Below, piece after piece: positions 1-5,733 of a DNA stretch of 5,733 bases. The translations under genes were made by a program, and so were the position numbers. The stretch is from Actinomycetota bacterium (GTDB lineage Bacteria; Actinomycetota; Acidimicrobiia; Spongiisociales; UBA5794), in contig QMQC01000136.1 of NCBI GenBank assembly GCA_003648875.1, positions 1 to 5,733 on the forward strand, given 5' to 3'. Below the pieces are notes generated by a model. The model was not told where the DNA came from and made no database searches. It was given only the letters and a program-made list of their open reading frames with translations. Within the stretch, counting starts at the first letter, position 1. Every line of letters starts with the position of its first letter.

Positions 1-945
1 GAGATGCCCCGATACGAGCAGCAACAGTGTCACCGCCGCGCCGAGCGCCATCCAGGGGTCAAGGGGTATCCCGACCAGCCCCCCGACGAGCAGCGTTGCA
101 GCCATCACCGAGGCCCTGATGACGGAGGGCTCCCATCGGGTCACGACGGCAAACACGGCCAATCCGATGATTCCGCCGACGACACGAAGGACGGGCCTTA
201 CGGCTATGGGAGCTGTGACGAACCACCAAGCAACGAGGAACAGGGCAACATTTGAACCCGATACTGCGATGTAATGGGCAAGGCCGGCGCGGCGAAGATC
301 TTCCTCATCGCTTGCAGAAAGCAGGTCCGTGTCGCCGATGAGAAGCCCTCGCACGAGTCCATCCGTTGACGTCTCCGCGTCGTAGAGACCCGTGACACGG
401 CGCCTCGCAGCGTTCCCGACGCGAACGATCGGGTTGCTCGGCGGGATCATCGAGACCATTTCATCGAGTTGAAGCACACCGGCGACCACCTCGTCGCGAA
501 CTCGCATGACGCGCGGCCGGAGATCCCCCTCTAGCGTGACCGTCGCACCGACGGGGACCTCCGAATCGAGACCGGACACTGCCAGCCGAGGACCCGCCCA
601 TGGAACACCGTCAAGGATCAGTGGCGCGATCACAGCCCTGTCGAAGGATCGGGCAGTCGATTCCTCAGCCACTCTTGCTGTGATTGCCACCCGCCCTTGG
701 GGGACTTCTGCTGCCGCGATGGCATCGCTTCGCATGGCGGCGAGAAGACCCGAAGCCGAACCTGCGACCACGAACACGGCCAGCACGACGAACAGCAATC
801 GCCTCGTGAGAATCACGGCCATGAAACAGATACTCACCAGAGCCGCAGCGACATATGGTTCGGTGAGAGCCGCAAGGACACCGATCCAGGTCGAGACCCC
901 AGCAAGCAGACACCATCGACCCGGCACCGACACTACGAGTTTCAC
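1..945 (-). CDS. comEC: ComEC/Rec2 DNA-uptake channel, N-terminal 315 codons (partial)
   Basis: The frame runs open from GTG 945-943 to the left edge, giving 315 residues of a polytopic membrane protein that transports single-stranded DNA into the cytoplasm during transformation. Membrane helices are apparent near 11-28, 31-47 and 49-68. A soluble, beta-rich segment follows (about 82-165, from VPQGRVAITARVAEE through VGATVTLEGDLRPRV), the DUF4131/OB-fold-like region of the family. The competence domain then begins with GLVRGLLIGDTDLLS (196-210), DLRRAGLAHYIAVSGSNVAL (216-235) and PSVIRASVMA (273-282), matching the canonical ComEC run around HLLAVSGxxV. The rest of the channel and any C-terminal metallo-beta-lactamase-like domain lie outside the window. 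The GTG overlaps the comEA stop by 4 bases and has no good Shine-Dalgarno sequence, so it probably depends on translational coupling. GTG codons at residues 5 and 7 are possible alternative starts. Confidence 0.95.
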   Translation of the reverse strand, partial: MKLVVSVPGRWCLLAGVSTWIGVLAALTEPYVAAALVSICFMAVILTRRLLFVVLAVFVVAGSASGLLAAMRSDAIAAAEVPQGRVAITARVAEESTARSFDRAVIAPLILDGVPWAGPRLAVSGLDSEVPVGATVTLEGDLRPRVMRVRDEVVAGVLQLDEMVSMIPPSNPIVRVGNAARRRVTGLYDAETSTDGLVRGLLIGDTDLLSASDEEDLRRAGLAHYIAVSGSNVALFLVAWWFVTAPIAVRPVLRVVGGIIGLAVFAVVTRWEPSVIRASVMAATLLVGGLVGIPLDPWMALGAAVTLLLLVSGHL

Positions 946-1643
946 GGATGGGCGATGGCATCTCGCATTGAGGCGAGTTTTGACTCGCCGATTCCGGATA
1001 CGTCGAGAAGGTCTTCGACAGTGAGGAAGGGGCCGCGTTCTGTCCTGAACGCGACGATGCGTTCGGCGAGGACCGGTCCAACGCCTGGAAGCGATTCGAG
1101 GTCCGTCGCGCTCGCAGTATTCAAATCGATGCCTGAATCGGCTGCGGCCCCGAACTGCGCTCCCCCCTGCTGGAGACGAGGGACGATGATCCTCTCTCCT
1201 GCACGTACCCCCGCAGCGAGGTTGATCGCTGTGAGATCGGCCGAAGGCATGGCTCCGCCTGCGGCCTGCACGGCGTCCGCAACGATGGCGTCGGTTGGTA
1301 GTTCGACGACGCCGGGTGCAGAGACTGCACCGGACACATGCACACGTACCAACGCACCGCTCGAGGTCGCCCCGACCGGACCCTCAGGGAGAGCGGGAGT
1401 CGATGGCGAGGCACCCAACCCGAACCAGATCGCACCGGCCATCACAGAAAGGGCTGCAACACCAGCCACCGTCACCGTCAGATTCGTCGTGTTGGAGGAC
1501 ACCGTTCTCCACACACCGCGCCGCACCGTAGATATATCACCTGGCCCACCACCGAACAAGGGTTCCAGAACCCGCTTGTCCTCCAATTTCGAGCGGAGAA
1601 AGGACGAGCACATCGAAGAGCGGGACCGCGAGCGCTGCGGCAT
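942..1643 (-). CDS. comEA: ComEA, membrane-anchored DNA-binding competence protein
   Basis: Predicted receptor that binds incoming double-stranded DNA outside the membrane and hands it to the ComEC channel during natural transformation. The 233 residues show a basic cytoplasmic N-terminus (1-51), one transmembrane segment (about 55-78, NLTVTVAGVAALSVMAGAIW), and a short linker. A SLBB/soluble-ligand-binding domain follows (about 97-157, starting VRVHVSGAVSAPGVV and ending RAGERIIVPR). A C-terminal tandem helix-hairpin-helix domain (172-231) carries IDLNTASATDLESLPGVGP, PFLTVEDLLDVSGIG and the closing helix, the classic ComEA signature. The start ATG 1643-1641 is supported by a strong Shine-Dalgarno sequence; an alternative ATG11 (1613-1611) has none. 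The stop overlaps the comEC start (GTGA). Oddity: the first codons, encoding PQRSRSRSS, share sequence with the upstream intergenic repeat. Domain order and the comEC neighbour make the call firm; whether the host is actually transformable is not shown. Confidence 0.96.
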   Translation of the reverse strand: MPQRSRSRSSMCSSFLRSKLEDKRVLEPLFGGGPGDISTVRRGVWRTVSSNTTNLTVTVAGVAALSVMAGAIWFGLGASPSTPALPEGPVGATSSGALVRVHVSGAVSAPGVVELPTDAIVADAVQAAGGAMPSADLTAINLAAGVRAGERIIVPRLQQGGAQFGAAADSGIDLNTASATDLESLPGVGPVLAERIVAFRTERGPFLTVEDLLDVSGIGESKLASMRDAIAHP

Positions 1644-1704
1644 GTCCTTCCTTCAGGGGGGACAAGAGACGAGCGCCAGCAAGGATCTAGGGGGGACCGC
1701 GAGC
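1622..1704. repeat. 12-base direct repeat, one copy inside comEA
   Basis: GGGACCGCGAGC occurs at 1622-1633 and again at 1693-1704. The first copy is within codons 4-8 of comEA. The second is part of the left arm of the intergenic hairpin. The similarity continues imperfectly beyond the 12 bases (GCTGCG versus CTGCGAG), suggesting a degenerate repeat copy that overlaps the coding start. Confidence 0.7.
1646..1654 (-). promoter_or_regulatory. Strong Shine-Dalgarno sequence of comEA
   Basis: On the minus strand GAAGGAAGG ends two bases before the ATG at 1643-1641, with its first GAAGG six bases away. This decides the start in favour of ATG 1643 over the unsupported ATG 1613, and suggests that comEA translation begins independently of the upstream block. 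Confidence 0.75.
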
Positions 1705-1777
1705 CTGCGAGCCCGGTACGCGGGGACCAACAACAAGACCAGCCCCGCAACGCTCGCGGGCTCGCACTCCCCCCTGG
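1687..1777. repeat. Long imperfect inverted repeat (hairpin) between CPBP gene and comEA
   Basis: Arms of 23 bases at 1690-1712 and 1752-1774 pair at 20 of 23 positions when one is reverse-complemented. They begin GGGGGGA on one side and end CCCCCC on the other. The pairing extends outward by an A-T pair (1689/1775) and, past a mismatch, a C-G pair (1687/1777). A second stem lies inside the loop (GCGGGG at 1720-1725 with CCCCGC at 1743-1748). The arms contain GCGAGC/GCTCGC twice each. There is no run of T after the stem on the minus strand, so it is not a textbook intrinsic terminator. It could still impede transcription, stabilise the 3' end of the leuS-side transcript, or be a dispersed REP-like element. 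Confidence 0.8.
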
Positions 1778-1830
1778 CTCGAAGGCTCGCCCGTCCCGCC
1801 TAAAGGGAGGACACTTCAAGAGCTTGGGCG

Positions 1831-2613
1831 CTAACCCAGCAGGTGAATGACCGCTTCGAGTTCCTCGAGTTGGGTCTCTGCCCAATTGAGGATCGAGTCC
1901 CCATACAGAAGCGTGACGGCAGCCAGCAGGTTGATACCCGAGTGCATCGCTATGGCCAGAGACAAGTCTCCTCGGCGTCTGGCAACCCATCCAAGCACAA
2001 TGCCGAGCAGGAAGAGGCCCGGAATGACTGCACGGGCGTCGGGGTCAAGAAGATGTACCGCAGAGAAGATCGCTGCAGAGATGAGGATCGCCGGCCACTT
2101 GCTCAGCGCCCTTGACAGGATCGACAGGAGCATTCCTCGGAAGATGATCTCTTCGATGATCGGAGCACCAACCGCCACCACTGCAAGCACTGCGAGCTGT
2201 TCGACAAGTGTCTCAGAGGACTCGGCGACACCCGCGACGCCCTGGGTAGGTGGTCCATCTGGCCAGAACCACACGATGATCGGAGCCGTCATGATCGCGA
2301 TCACGACCTGGAGACCCATTCCAGCAAAGACCCCCCACCAGTCCGACGGCTTGACGATCAGCCCGACGTCGGCTGCCAAGGACCCCGAACCGCGAGATCT
2401 CGACAGGAACCACGCCATCGTGAGACTGAAGGCAACCTGAGCCCCGAAGATCAGCGAGAACGGCAGAGGATCGAGAGGATCCGCACCGGAAGCGACGACT
2501 CCAGCCGCGACGAACACCGAGCCAATCGCTCCAGAGAAGAAGACTACGATGACATCCCAGTATCGCCAATTCGCCACCGGCAGAAAGCCGGTGGGAGGAG
2601 GCGGTGGAGTCAT
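1831..2613 (-). CDS. CPBP family intramembrane metalloprotease (Abi/Rce1-like)
   Basis: A 260-residue polytopic membrane protein with the three CPBP motifs in order: EEIIFRG at 154-160 (E154, E155, R159), FSAVH at 183-187 (H187) and HSGIN at 224-228 (H224, N228). These are the catalytic glutamates and metal-ligating His/Asn of the family related to eukaryotic Rce1 prenyl-protein protease. Bacterial members are linked variously to bacteriocin immunity, membrane-protein processing and surface-protein handling, so no substrate can be given. Hydrophobic stretches lie near 21-41, 50-70, 93-115, 137-152, 175-190, 196-211 and 217-238. The N-terminus has a proline run (MTPPPPPTG). ATG 2613-2611 was chosen because it forms an ATGA overlap with the preceding stop, has AGGGA six bases upstream, and leads quickly to the first membrane helix. 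A longer in-frame version from 2769 would add 52 arginine-rich residues lying wholly within the upstream gene. Likely cotranscribed with leuS and the HExxH gene. Confidence 0.93.
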   Translation of the reverse strand: MTPPPPPTGFLPVANWRYWDVIVVFFSGAIGSVFVAAGVVASGADPLDPLPFSLIFGAQVAFSLTMAWFLSRSRGSGSLAADVGLIVKPSDWWGVFAGMGLQVVIAIMTAPIIVWFWPDGPPTQGVAGVAESSETLVEQLAVLAVVAVGAPIIEEIIFRGMLLSILSRALSKWPAILISAAIFSAVHLLDPDARAVIPGLFLLGIVLGWVARRRGDLSLAIAMHSGINLLAAVTLLYGDSILNWAETQLEELEAVIHLLG

Positions 2614-3002
2614 GCCACGTCCCTGAGCGCTCGCTCCGATACATCGTACGCCGCAACCTCGAACCCGATGGCACGGTACGCCGTGCGATGATCGAGGCCG
2701 ATCAACCGGTTCCGGGCGTATTCGATTGCGTAACGACTCACAAAGGCGACTCGGCCCTCCCTCCGCCATTGATCGACATGAACCAACTCATGGACGAGAA
2801 GGCCAGGGTTCTTCCCACTGACAACAGCCTCATATCCGTCTTGTGCAACGAAGATGCTGTTTCCAAGTGTGATCGCGGCGACCGAGCCGCCAAGGGCGAT
2901 GTGCATCCAATGAGGCATCATTCGGACGCTCACCTCGGAAAGGTCGAGGTCTCCGGTGTCGACACCTGACTTCCTCGTTGCGACGGCAGCGGAGATACTC
3001 AC
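2610..3002 (-). CDS. Small HExxH-motif putative zinc metallopeptidase
   Basis: A 130-residue protein with a clear zinc-peptidase signature, HELVHVDQW at 71-79 (H71, E72, H75). About 40 residues later comes AYRAIGFEVAAYD, where E115 could be the third zinc ligand, as in gluzincins; that assignment is inference. Before the motif, SVAAITLGNSIFV (40-52) looks like a beta hairpin. It resembles small DUF4157-type or related HELxHxxQ proteins of unknown role, but I cannot name the family with certainty. No signal peptide or convincing membrane segment is seen. The GTG start overlaps the leuS stop (GTGA), and its own stop overlaps the next start (ATGA), so translation is probably coupled on both sides. 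A shorter start at ATG28 (2921-2919) has a better ribosome-binding site and would give 103 residues without losing the motif. Substrate unknown; it could also be a non-catalytic relative. Confidence 0.82.
   Translation of the reverse strand: MSISAAVATRKSGVDTGDLDLSEVSVRMMPHWMHIALGGSVAAITLGNSIFVAQDGYEAVVSGKNPGLLVHELVHVDQWRREGRVAFVSRYAIEYARNRLIGLDHRTAYRAIGFEVAAYDVSERALRDVA
2620..2624 (-). promoter_or_regulatory. Ribosome-binding site of the CPBP protease gene
   Basis: AGGGA on the minus strand lies six bases before ATG 2613-2611, inside the end of the HExxH gene. Together with the ATGA overlap it supports the 260-residue start over a longer in-frame start at 2769. Confidence 0.6.
2930..2936 (-). 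promoter_or_regulatory. Possible internal ribosome-binding site in the HExxH gene
   Basis: GAGGTGA on the minus strand precedes ATG28 (2921-2919) by eight bases and is better than anything before the GTG at 3002. It may mark the true start, giving 103 residues, or a second one; the GTGA overlap with leuS argues for the longer form. Confidence 0.4.
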
Positions 3003-5733
3003 ACTACGAGACTCACCACGTTGGGGAGCCGAGCAATCACCTTGCGAGGCACAGCACCAGCGGTGTGCGCCTGCACTCTCTCGGACGCAAGGGCAAGTGC
3101 CACAGCTTCGTCCTCAGTGATCCCTATGGGCACTCGTATCCGGTCTCTGACCTTCCCGTTGACCTGGACAACCATCGTCGCGGTGTCCTCAGCGATCAGC
3201 GACTCGTCACAGAGCGGCCAGTCTGCCGTCACCACGGAACCGTCTCTCCCCATTCGATGCCACAACTCCTCACAGATGTGCGGCGCCAGAGGTGACAGCA
3301 GCCGCGGAAGCACGTCTGCAACATCGGAGGGCACCTTGTCAAGCCCGACAAGAGCATTGTTCAGCTCGAACAGGCGCGCAACTGCGGTGTTGAAGTGGAG
3401 ATTCTCCATGTCCCTGCCGACCGCCTCGATGGTCCTGTGCAGCAGCACCTGAAGCTCCCCATCGGATGGCTCAGTGCTCACCATCACATCGCCGGAGTCC
3501 TCATCGATGAAGTTCCGCCACAGCCGTTGGAGAAAGCGATGCACGCCGACGATGTCCTTCGTCGACCACGGGCGAGAGGTGTCGAGAGGTCCCATGAACA
3601 TCTCGTAGAGCCTGAGCGTGTCGACACCGTAGTCCTCGAATATGTCATCCGGGCTCACTCCGTTCTTGAGCGACTTCCCCATCTTCCCGTACACCCTGGT
3701 GACGTCTTCTCCCTTGTAGGTGTATGAGTTCTCGGTCTTGACGACATCCTCGACCGGAACGTACATCCCTCGCTCGTCCTGGAAGGCGTCCGCAAGGATG
3801 TAACCCTGGTTGAACAGCCTTCCGAAAGGCTCCTTCGTCCCGACGAATCCGAGATCGTTCAACACCTTGTGCCAGAACCGTGCATAGAGCAGGTGCAACA
3901 CAGCATGTTCCACCCCGCCGACGTACAGATCCACCCCGCTGTCCCCCATCCAGTAATGCTCGATTTCGGGATCGACGAGTCGCTGGGAGTCCGAGGGATC
4001 CATGAACCGGAGGTAGTACCAGCACGAGCCTGCCCACTGGGGCATGGTGTTGAGTTCGCGCTCGTACCGGACACCATCGATCTCGACGTACTTCCACTCG
4101 TCCGAGGCGTTCGACAGCGTCGGCGTTGGCTCAGCGTTCTCATCATCCGAAATGTGTGGTTTGTAGTCCTCGACCTCTGGGAGAAGCAATGGCAGTTCGC
4201 TGTCAGGGACAGGGATGAGATCCCCTTCAGGGCCGTGGAGGATCGGGATCGGCTCACCCCAGTACCTCTGTCGCGAGAAGAGCCAGTCGTGCAGCTTGTA
4301 CGTGACGGTGCCCCTTCCGGCGCCGTTCGTCTCGAGCCATTGGATGATGCGTTCCTTTGCAGCATCGATCTCAAGCCCGTCGAGAAACCCTGAGTTGATC
4401 GCGGGACCTTCACCCAGGTACGCGTCACCATCAAATTCCGAGGGTGGTTGAACCGTCCGGACGATCGGCAGATCGAACGTCTCAGCGAACTCCCAGTCGC
4501 GTTCGTCCTGACCCGGCACCGCCATGATGGCCCCCGTGCCGTACCCCATCAGAACATAGTCTGCGATGAAGATCGGTACCCTCTCACCGTTGAGTGGGTT
4601 CAGGGCGAACGCACCCGTGAAGACACCGGTCTTCTCCCGATCAGCGATCTGGCGTTCCAGGTCGGATTTGTGCGAAGCAGCAAGTCGATACGCCATGACG
4701 GCATCCACGGGAGTATCTATGCCGAGCGTCCAGGACGGCATCGTGCCGTCGGGCCAGATGTCCGGTGTGATCTGCTCAACCATCGGGTGTTCGGGTGACA
4801 TCACCATGTAGGTCGCGCCGAAGACGGTGTCGGGTCGGGTGGTGAACACTCGCATCTGGGAGTGACCTTCGATGTCGAAGATGATCGTCGCGCCGTCGGA
4901 ACGACCGATCCAGTTGCGTTGCATCGTCTTGACCGACTCAGGCCACTCGACCAGATCCAGTTCGTCGATGAGCCTGTCCGCGTAGGCGGTGATTCGCAGC
5001 ATCCACTGACGGAGGGGTCTGCGATACACGGGGTGATTACCGCGATCGGAGCGGCCATCGACCGTGACCTCCTCGTTGGCGAGCACGGTCCCGAGTGCGG
5101 GGCACCAGTTGACGGGCACCTCGGCTATGTACGCAAGTCTGTGGCCGTCGAGGTACTCGCGTCGATCGGCCGCAGGGAGGTTCTGCCACATAACGCCATC
5201 GGCTGCGCGGAGTCCTGATTCGAGCTCCTCTACGAGCTCGGTGATGGGCCTGGCCCTGTTCTGGTCATCATCGAACCATGACTCAAAGAGACGCAGGAAG
5301 ATCCACTGCGTCCACCGGTAATACTCTGGGTCCGTCGTGGCGAGCGTACGGTCCCAGTCATAAGAGAACCCGAAAGCCTTGAGCTGTCGGGTGTAATTTT
5401 CGATGTTCTTGTCCGTCGTGATCCGGGGGTGCACGCCCGTCTCAATCGCGTACTGCTCGGCTGGCAGACCGAAGGAGTCGAAACCCATCGGATGGAGCAC
5501 GCTCGCACCACGCATTCGGTGGAAACGGGCAAGGATGTCTGTTCCGATATAGCCGAGAGGATGCCCAACGTGTAAGCCTGCTCCCGAGGGGTAGGGGAAC
5601 ATGTCGAGAAAGTACTTCTTCGGCTTGGAATCATCGAACCCGGGATCACCGGGATTCGGGACGCGGTACAAGTCCTGGTCAGCCCATTCCTGCTGCCAGC
5701 GATTCTCGATCTCTCGAAAGTCGTACGACGCCA
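2999..5733 (-). CDS. leuS: Leucyl-tRNA synthetase (start codon cut by the window edge)
   Basis: Cytoplasmic class I aminoacyl-tRNA synthetase that charges tRNA-Leu with leucine using ATP, and is expected to edit mischarged tRNA. The reading frame stays open to the window end: before LYRVPNPG it reads ASYDFREIENRWQQEWADQD, then a codon with only its last two bases (TG) inside. The start is therefore almost certainly an NTG at 5734-5732, giving about 911 residues, normal for actinobacteria. A TTG at 5671 also lies in frame but encodes internal Leu22. Visible landmarks (full-length numbering): HIGH motif as HVGH at 55-58; NWCP at 209-212; CP1 editing domain with TTRPDT at 298-303 and GQDERD at 408-413, keeping both aspartates; YWGEPIPI at 491-498; KMGKS at 684-688; the anticodon-binding helical region after that; and the C-terminal domain containing VVQVNGKVRDRI near 855-866. 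The ORF is intact, with no frameshift. Its TGA stop overlaps the GTG of the next gene by 4 bases. Its promoter lies outside the window. Confidence 0.98.
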   Translation of the reverse strand, partial: ASYDFREIENRWQQEWADQDLYRVPNPGDPGFDDSKPKKYFLDMFPYPSGAGLHVGHPLGYIGTDILARFHRMRGASVLHPMGFDSFGLPAEQYAIETGVHPRITTDKNIENYTRQLKAFGFSYDWDRTLATTDPEYYRWTQWIFLRLFESWFDDDQNRARPITELVEELESGLRAADGVMWQNLPAADRREYLDGHRLAYIAEVPVNWCPALGTVLANEEVTVDGRSDRGNHPVYRRPLRQWMLRITAYADRLIDELDLVEWPESVKTMQRNWIGRSDGATIIFDIEGHSQMRVFTTRPDTVFGATYMVMSPEHPMVEQITPDIWPDGTMPSWTLGIDTPVDAVMAYRLAASHKSDLERQIADREKTGVFTGAFALNPLNGERVPIFIADYVLMGYGTGAIMAVPGQDERDWEFAETFDLPIVRTVQPPSEFDGDAYLGEGPAINSGFLDGLEIDAAKERIIQWLETNGAGRGTVTYKLHDWLFSRQRYWGEPIPILHGPEGDLIPVPDSELPLLLPEVEDYKPHISDDENAEPTPTLSNASDEWKYVEIDGVRYERELNTMPQWAGSCWYYLRFMDPSDSQRLVDPEIEHYWMGDSGVDLYVGGVEHAVLHLLYARFWHKVLNDLGFVGTKEPFGRLFNQGYILADAFQDERGMYVPVEDVVKTENSYTYKGEDVTRVYGKMGKSLKNGVSPDDIFEDYGVDTLRLYEMFMGPLDTSRPWSTKDIVGVHRFLQRLWRNFIDEDSGDVMVSTEPSDGELQVLLHRTIEAVGRDMENLHFNTAVARLFELNNALVGLDKVPSDVADVLPRLLSPLAPHICEELWHRMGRDGSVVTADWPLCDESLIAEDTATMVVQVNGKVRDRIRVPIGITEDEAVALALASERVQAHTAGAVPRKVIARLPNVVSLVV

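Larger units (their letters stand above)
1644..1830. other. 187-base intergenic region separating two gene blocks
   Basis: No coding frame is credible here: it lies between the TAG of the CPBP gene and the ATG of comEA. It is built from short GC-rich modules. The hexamer GCGAGC, or its complement, occurs at 1699-1704, 1707-1712, 1752-1757, 1760-1765 and 1785-1790, with one more copy inside comEA at 1628-1633. Runs of five or six G or C bound several modules. It should hold the 3' end of the leuS-side transcript and whatever promoter serves comEA-comEC, but I see no convincing -35/-10 pair. Confidence 0.7.

Noticed and set aside
1681..1690. TAGATC as a -10 box for comEA
   Set aside because: No acceptable -35 hexamer lies at the right spacing, and the match to the -10 consensus is poor.
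1680..1780. Classical Rho-independent terminator for the leuS-protease transcript
   Set aside because: The stem is GC-rich but no T-run follows on the minus strand, and the arms are far apart (39-base loop) unless the inner stem forms too. A terminator role remains possible but is not supported as a textbook case.
697..1803. Long plus-strand open frame of 368 codons opposite comEA and comEC
   Set aside because: It lies antisense to two well-recognised genes, has a low-complexity Arg/Thr/Pro/Ser-rich composition and no domain, and crosses the intergenic repeat. Such frames are common opposite GC-rich genes.
1644..1830. CRISPR array or small RNA gene in the intergenic region
   Set aside because: The repeats are short, irregularly spaced and mostly inverted, with no regular repeat-spacer pattern, and no known RNA family motif is recognised.
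2614..2769. Extended N-terminus for the CPBP protease (start at 2769)
   Set aside because: The extra 52 residues are an out-of-frame reading of the HExxH gene, rich in Arg and Cys. ATG 2613 has an ATGA overlap and a ribosome-binding site.
3021..5321. Numerous plus- and minus-strand open frames of 80-190 codons inside leuS
   Set aside because: All are shadows of the long, intact leuS frame with no recognisable domains.
5669..5671. TTG as the start of leuS
   Set aside because: The frame continues upstream with typical LeuRS N-terminal sequence (YDFREIENRWQQEW) up to an NTG at the window edge, so this TTG is an internal leucine codon.

Overview
The window looks like a chromosomal piece of a GC-rich actinobacterium. 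The exact lineage cannot be fixed from this sequence; an Acidimicrobiia-like or other uncultured Actinomycetota member is a reasonable guess. The best evidence is the leucyl-tRNA synthetase, which has the actinobacterial-type architecture: an extra insertion in the N-terminal half, the run SDRGNHPVYRRPLRQWM, and KMGKS in place of KMSKS. Use of GTG starts and tight 4-base gene overlaps also fit. Every gene I can support lies on the minus strand, so the window reads biologically from right to left.

From right to left: (1) 5733-2999, leuS, complete except for the first base of its start codon, which lies just outside the window. (2) 3002-2610, a 130-residue protein with a HELVH zinc-peptidase motif, whose GTG overlaps the leuS stop by 4 bases. 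(3) 2613-1831, a CPBP-family (Abi/Rce1-like) intramembrane metalloprotease, overlapping gene 2 by 4 bases (ATGA). (4) 1830-1644, a 187-base non-coding gap dominated by a long imperfect hairpin and scattered copies of GCGAGC/GCTCGC. (5) 1643-942, comEA, with a membrane anchor, a SLBB domain and a C-terminal helix-hairpin-helix DNA-binding domain. (6) 945-1, the N-terminal 315 codons of comEC, the DNA-uptake channel, overlapping comEA by 4 bases (GTGA) and running off the left edge.

Functionally there are two translationally coupled blocks. The first is leuS plus two putative metalloproteases, one soluble-looking and one in the membrane. The second is the comEA-comEC pair, which binds double-stranded DNA at the cell surface and passes single-stranded DNA through the membrane. 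leuS lying near comEA-comEC is, to my knowledge, a familiar actinobacterial arrangement. The two protease-like genes between them are the accessory part.

I see no RNA gene, CRISPR array, insertion sequence or phage gene. This is mostly an ordinary housekeeping region. The points worth a second look are the hairpin repeat between the two blocks, with part of its sequence recurring inside the comEA coding start, and the coupled HExxH/CPBP gene pair.
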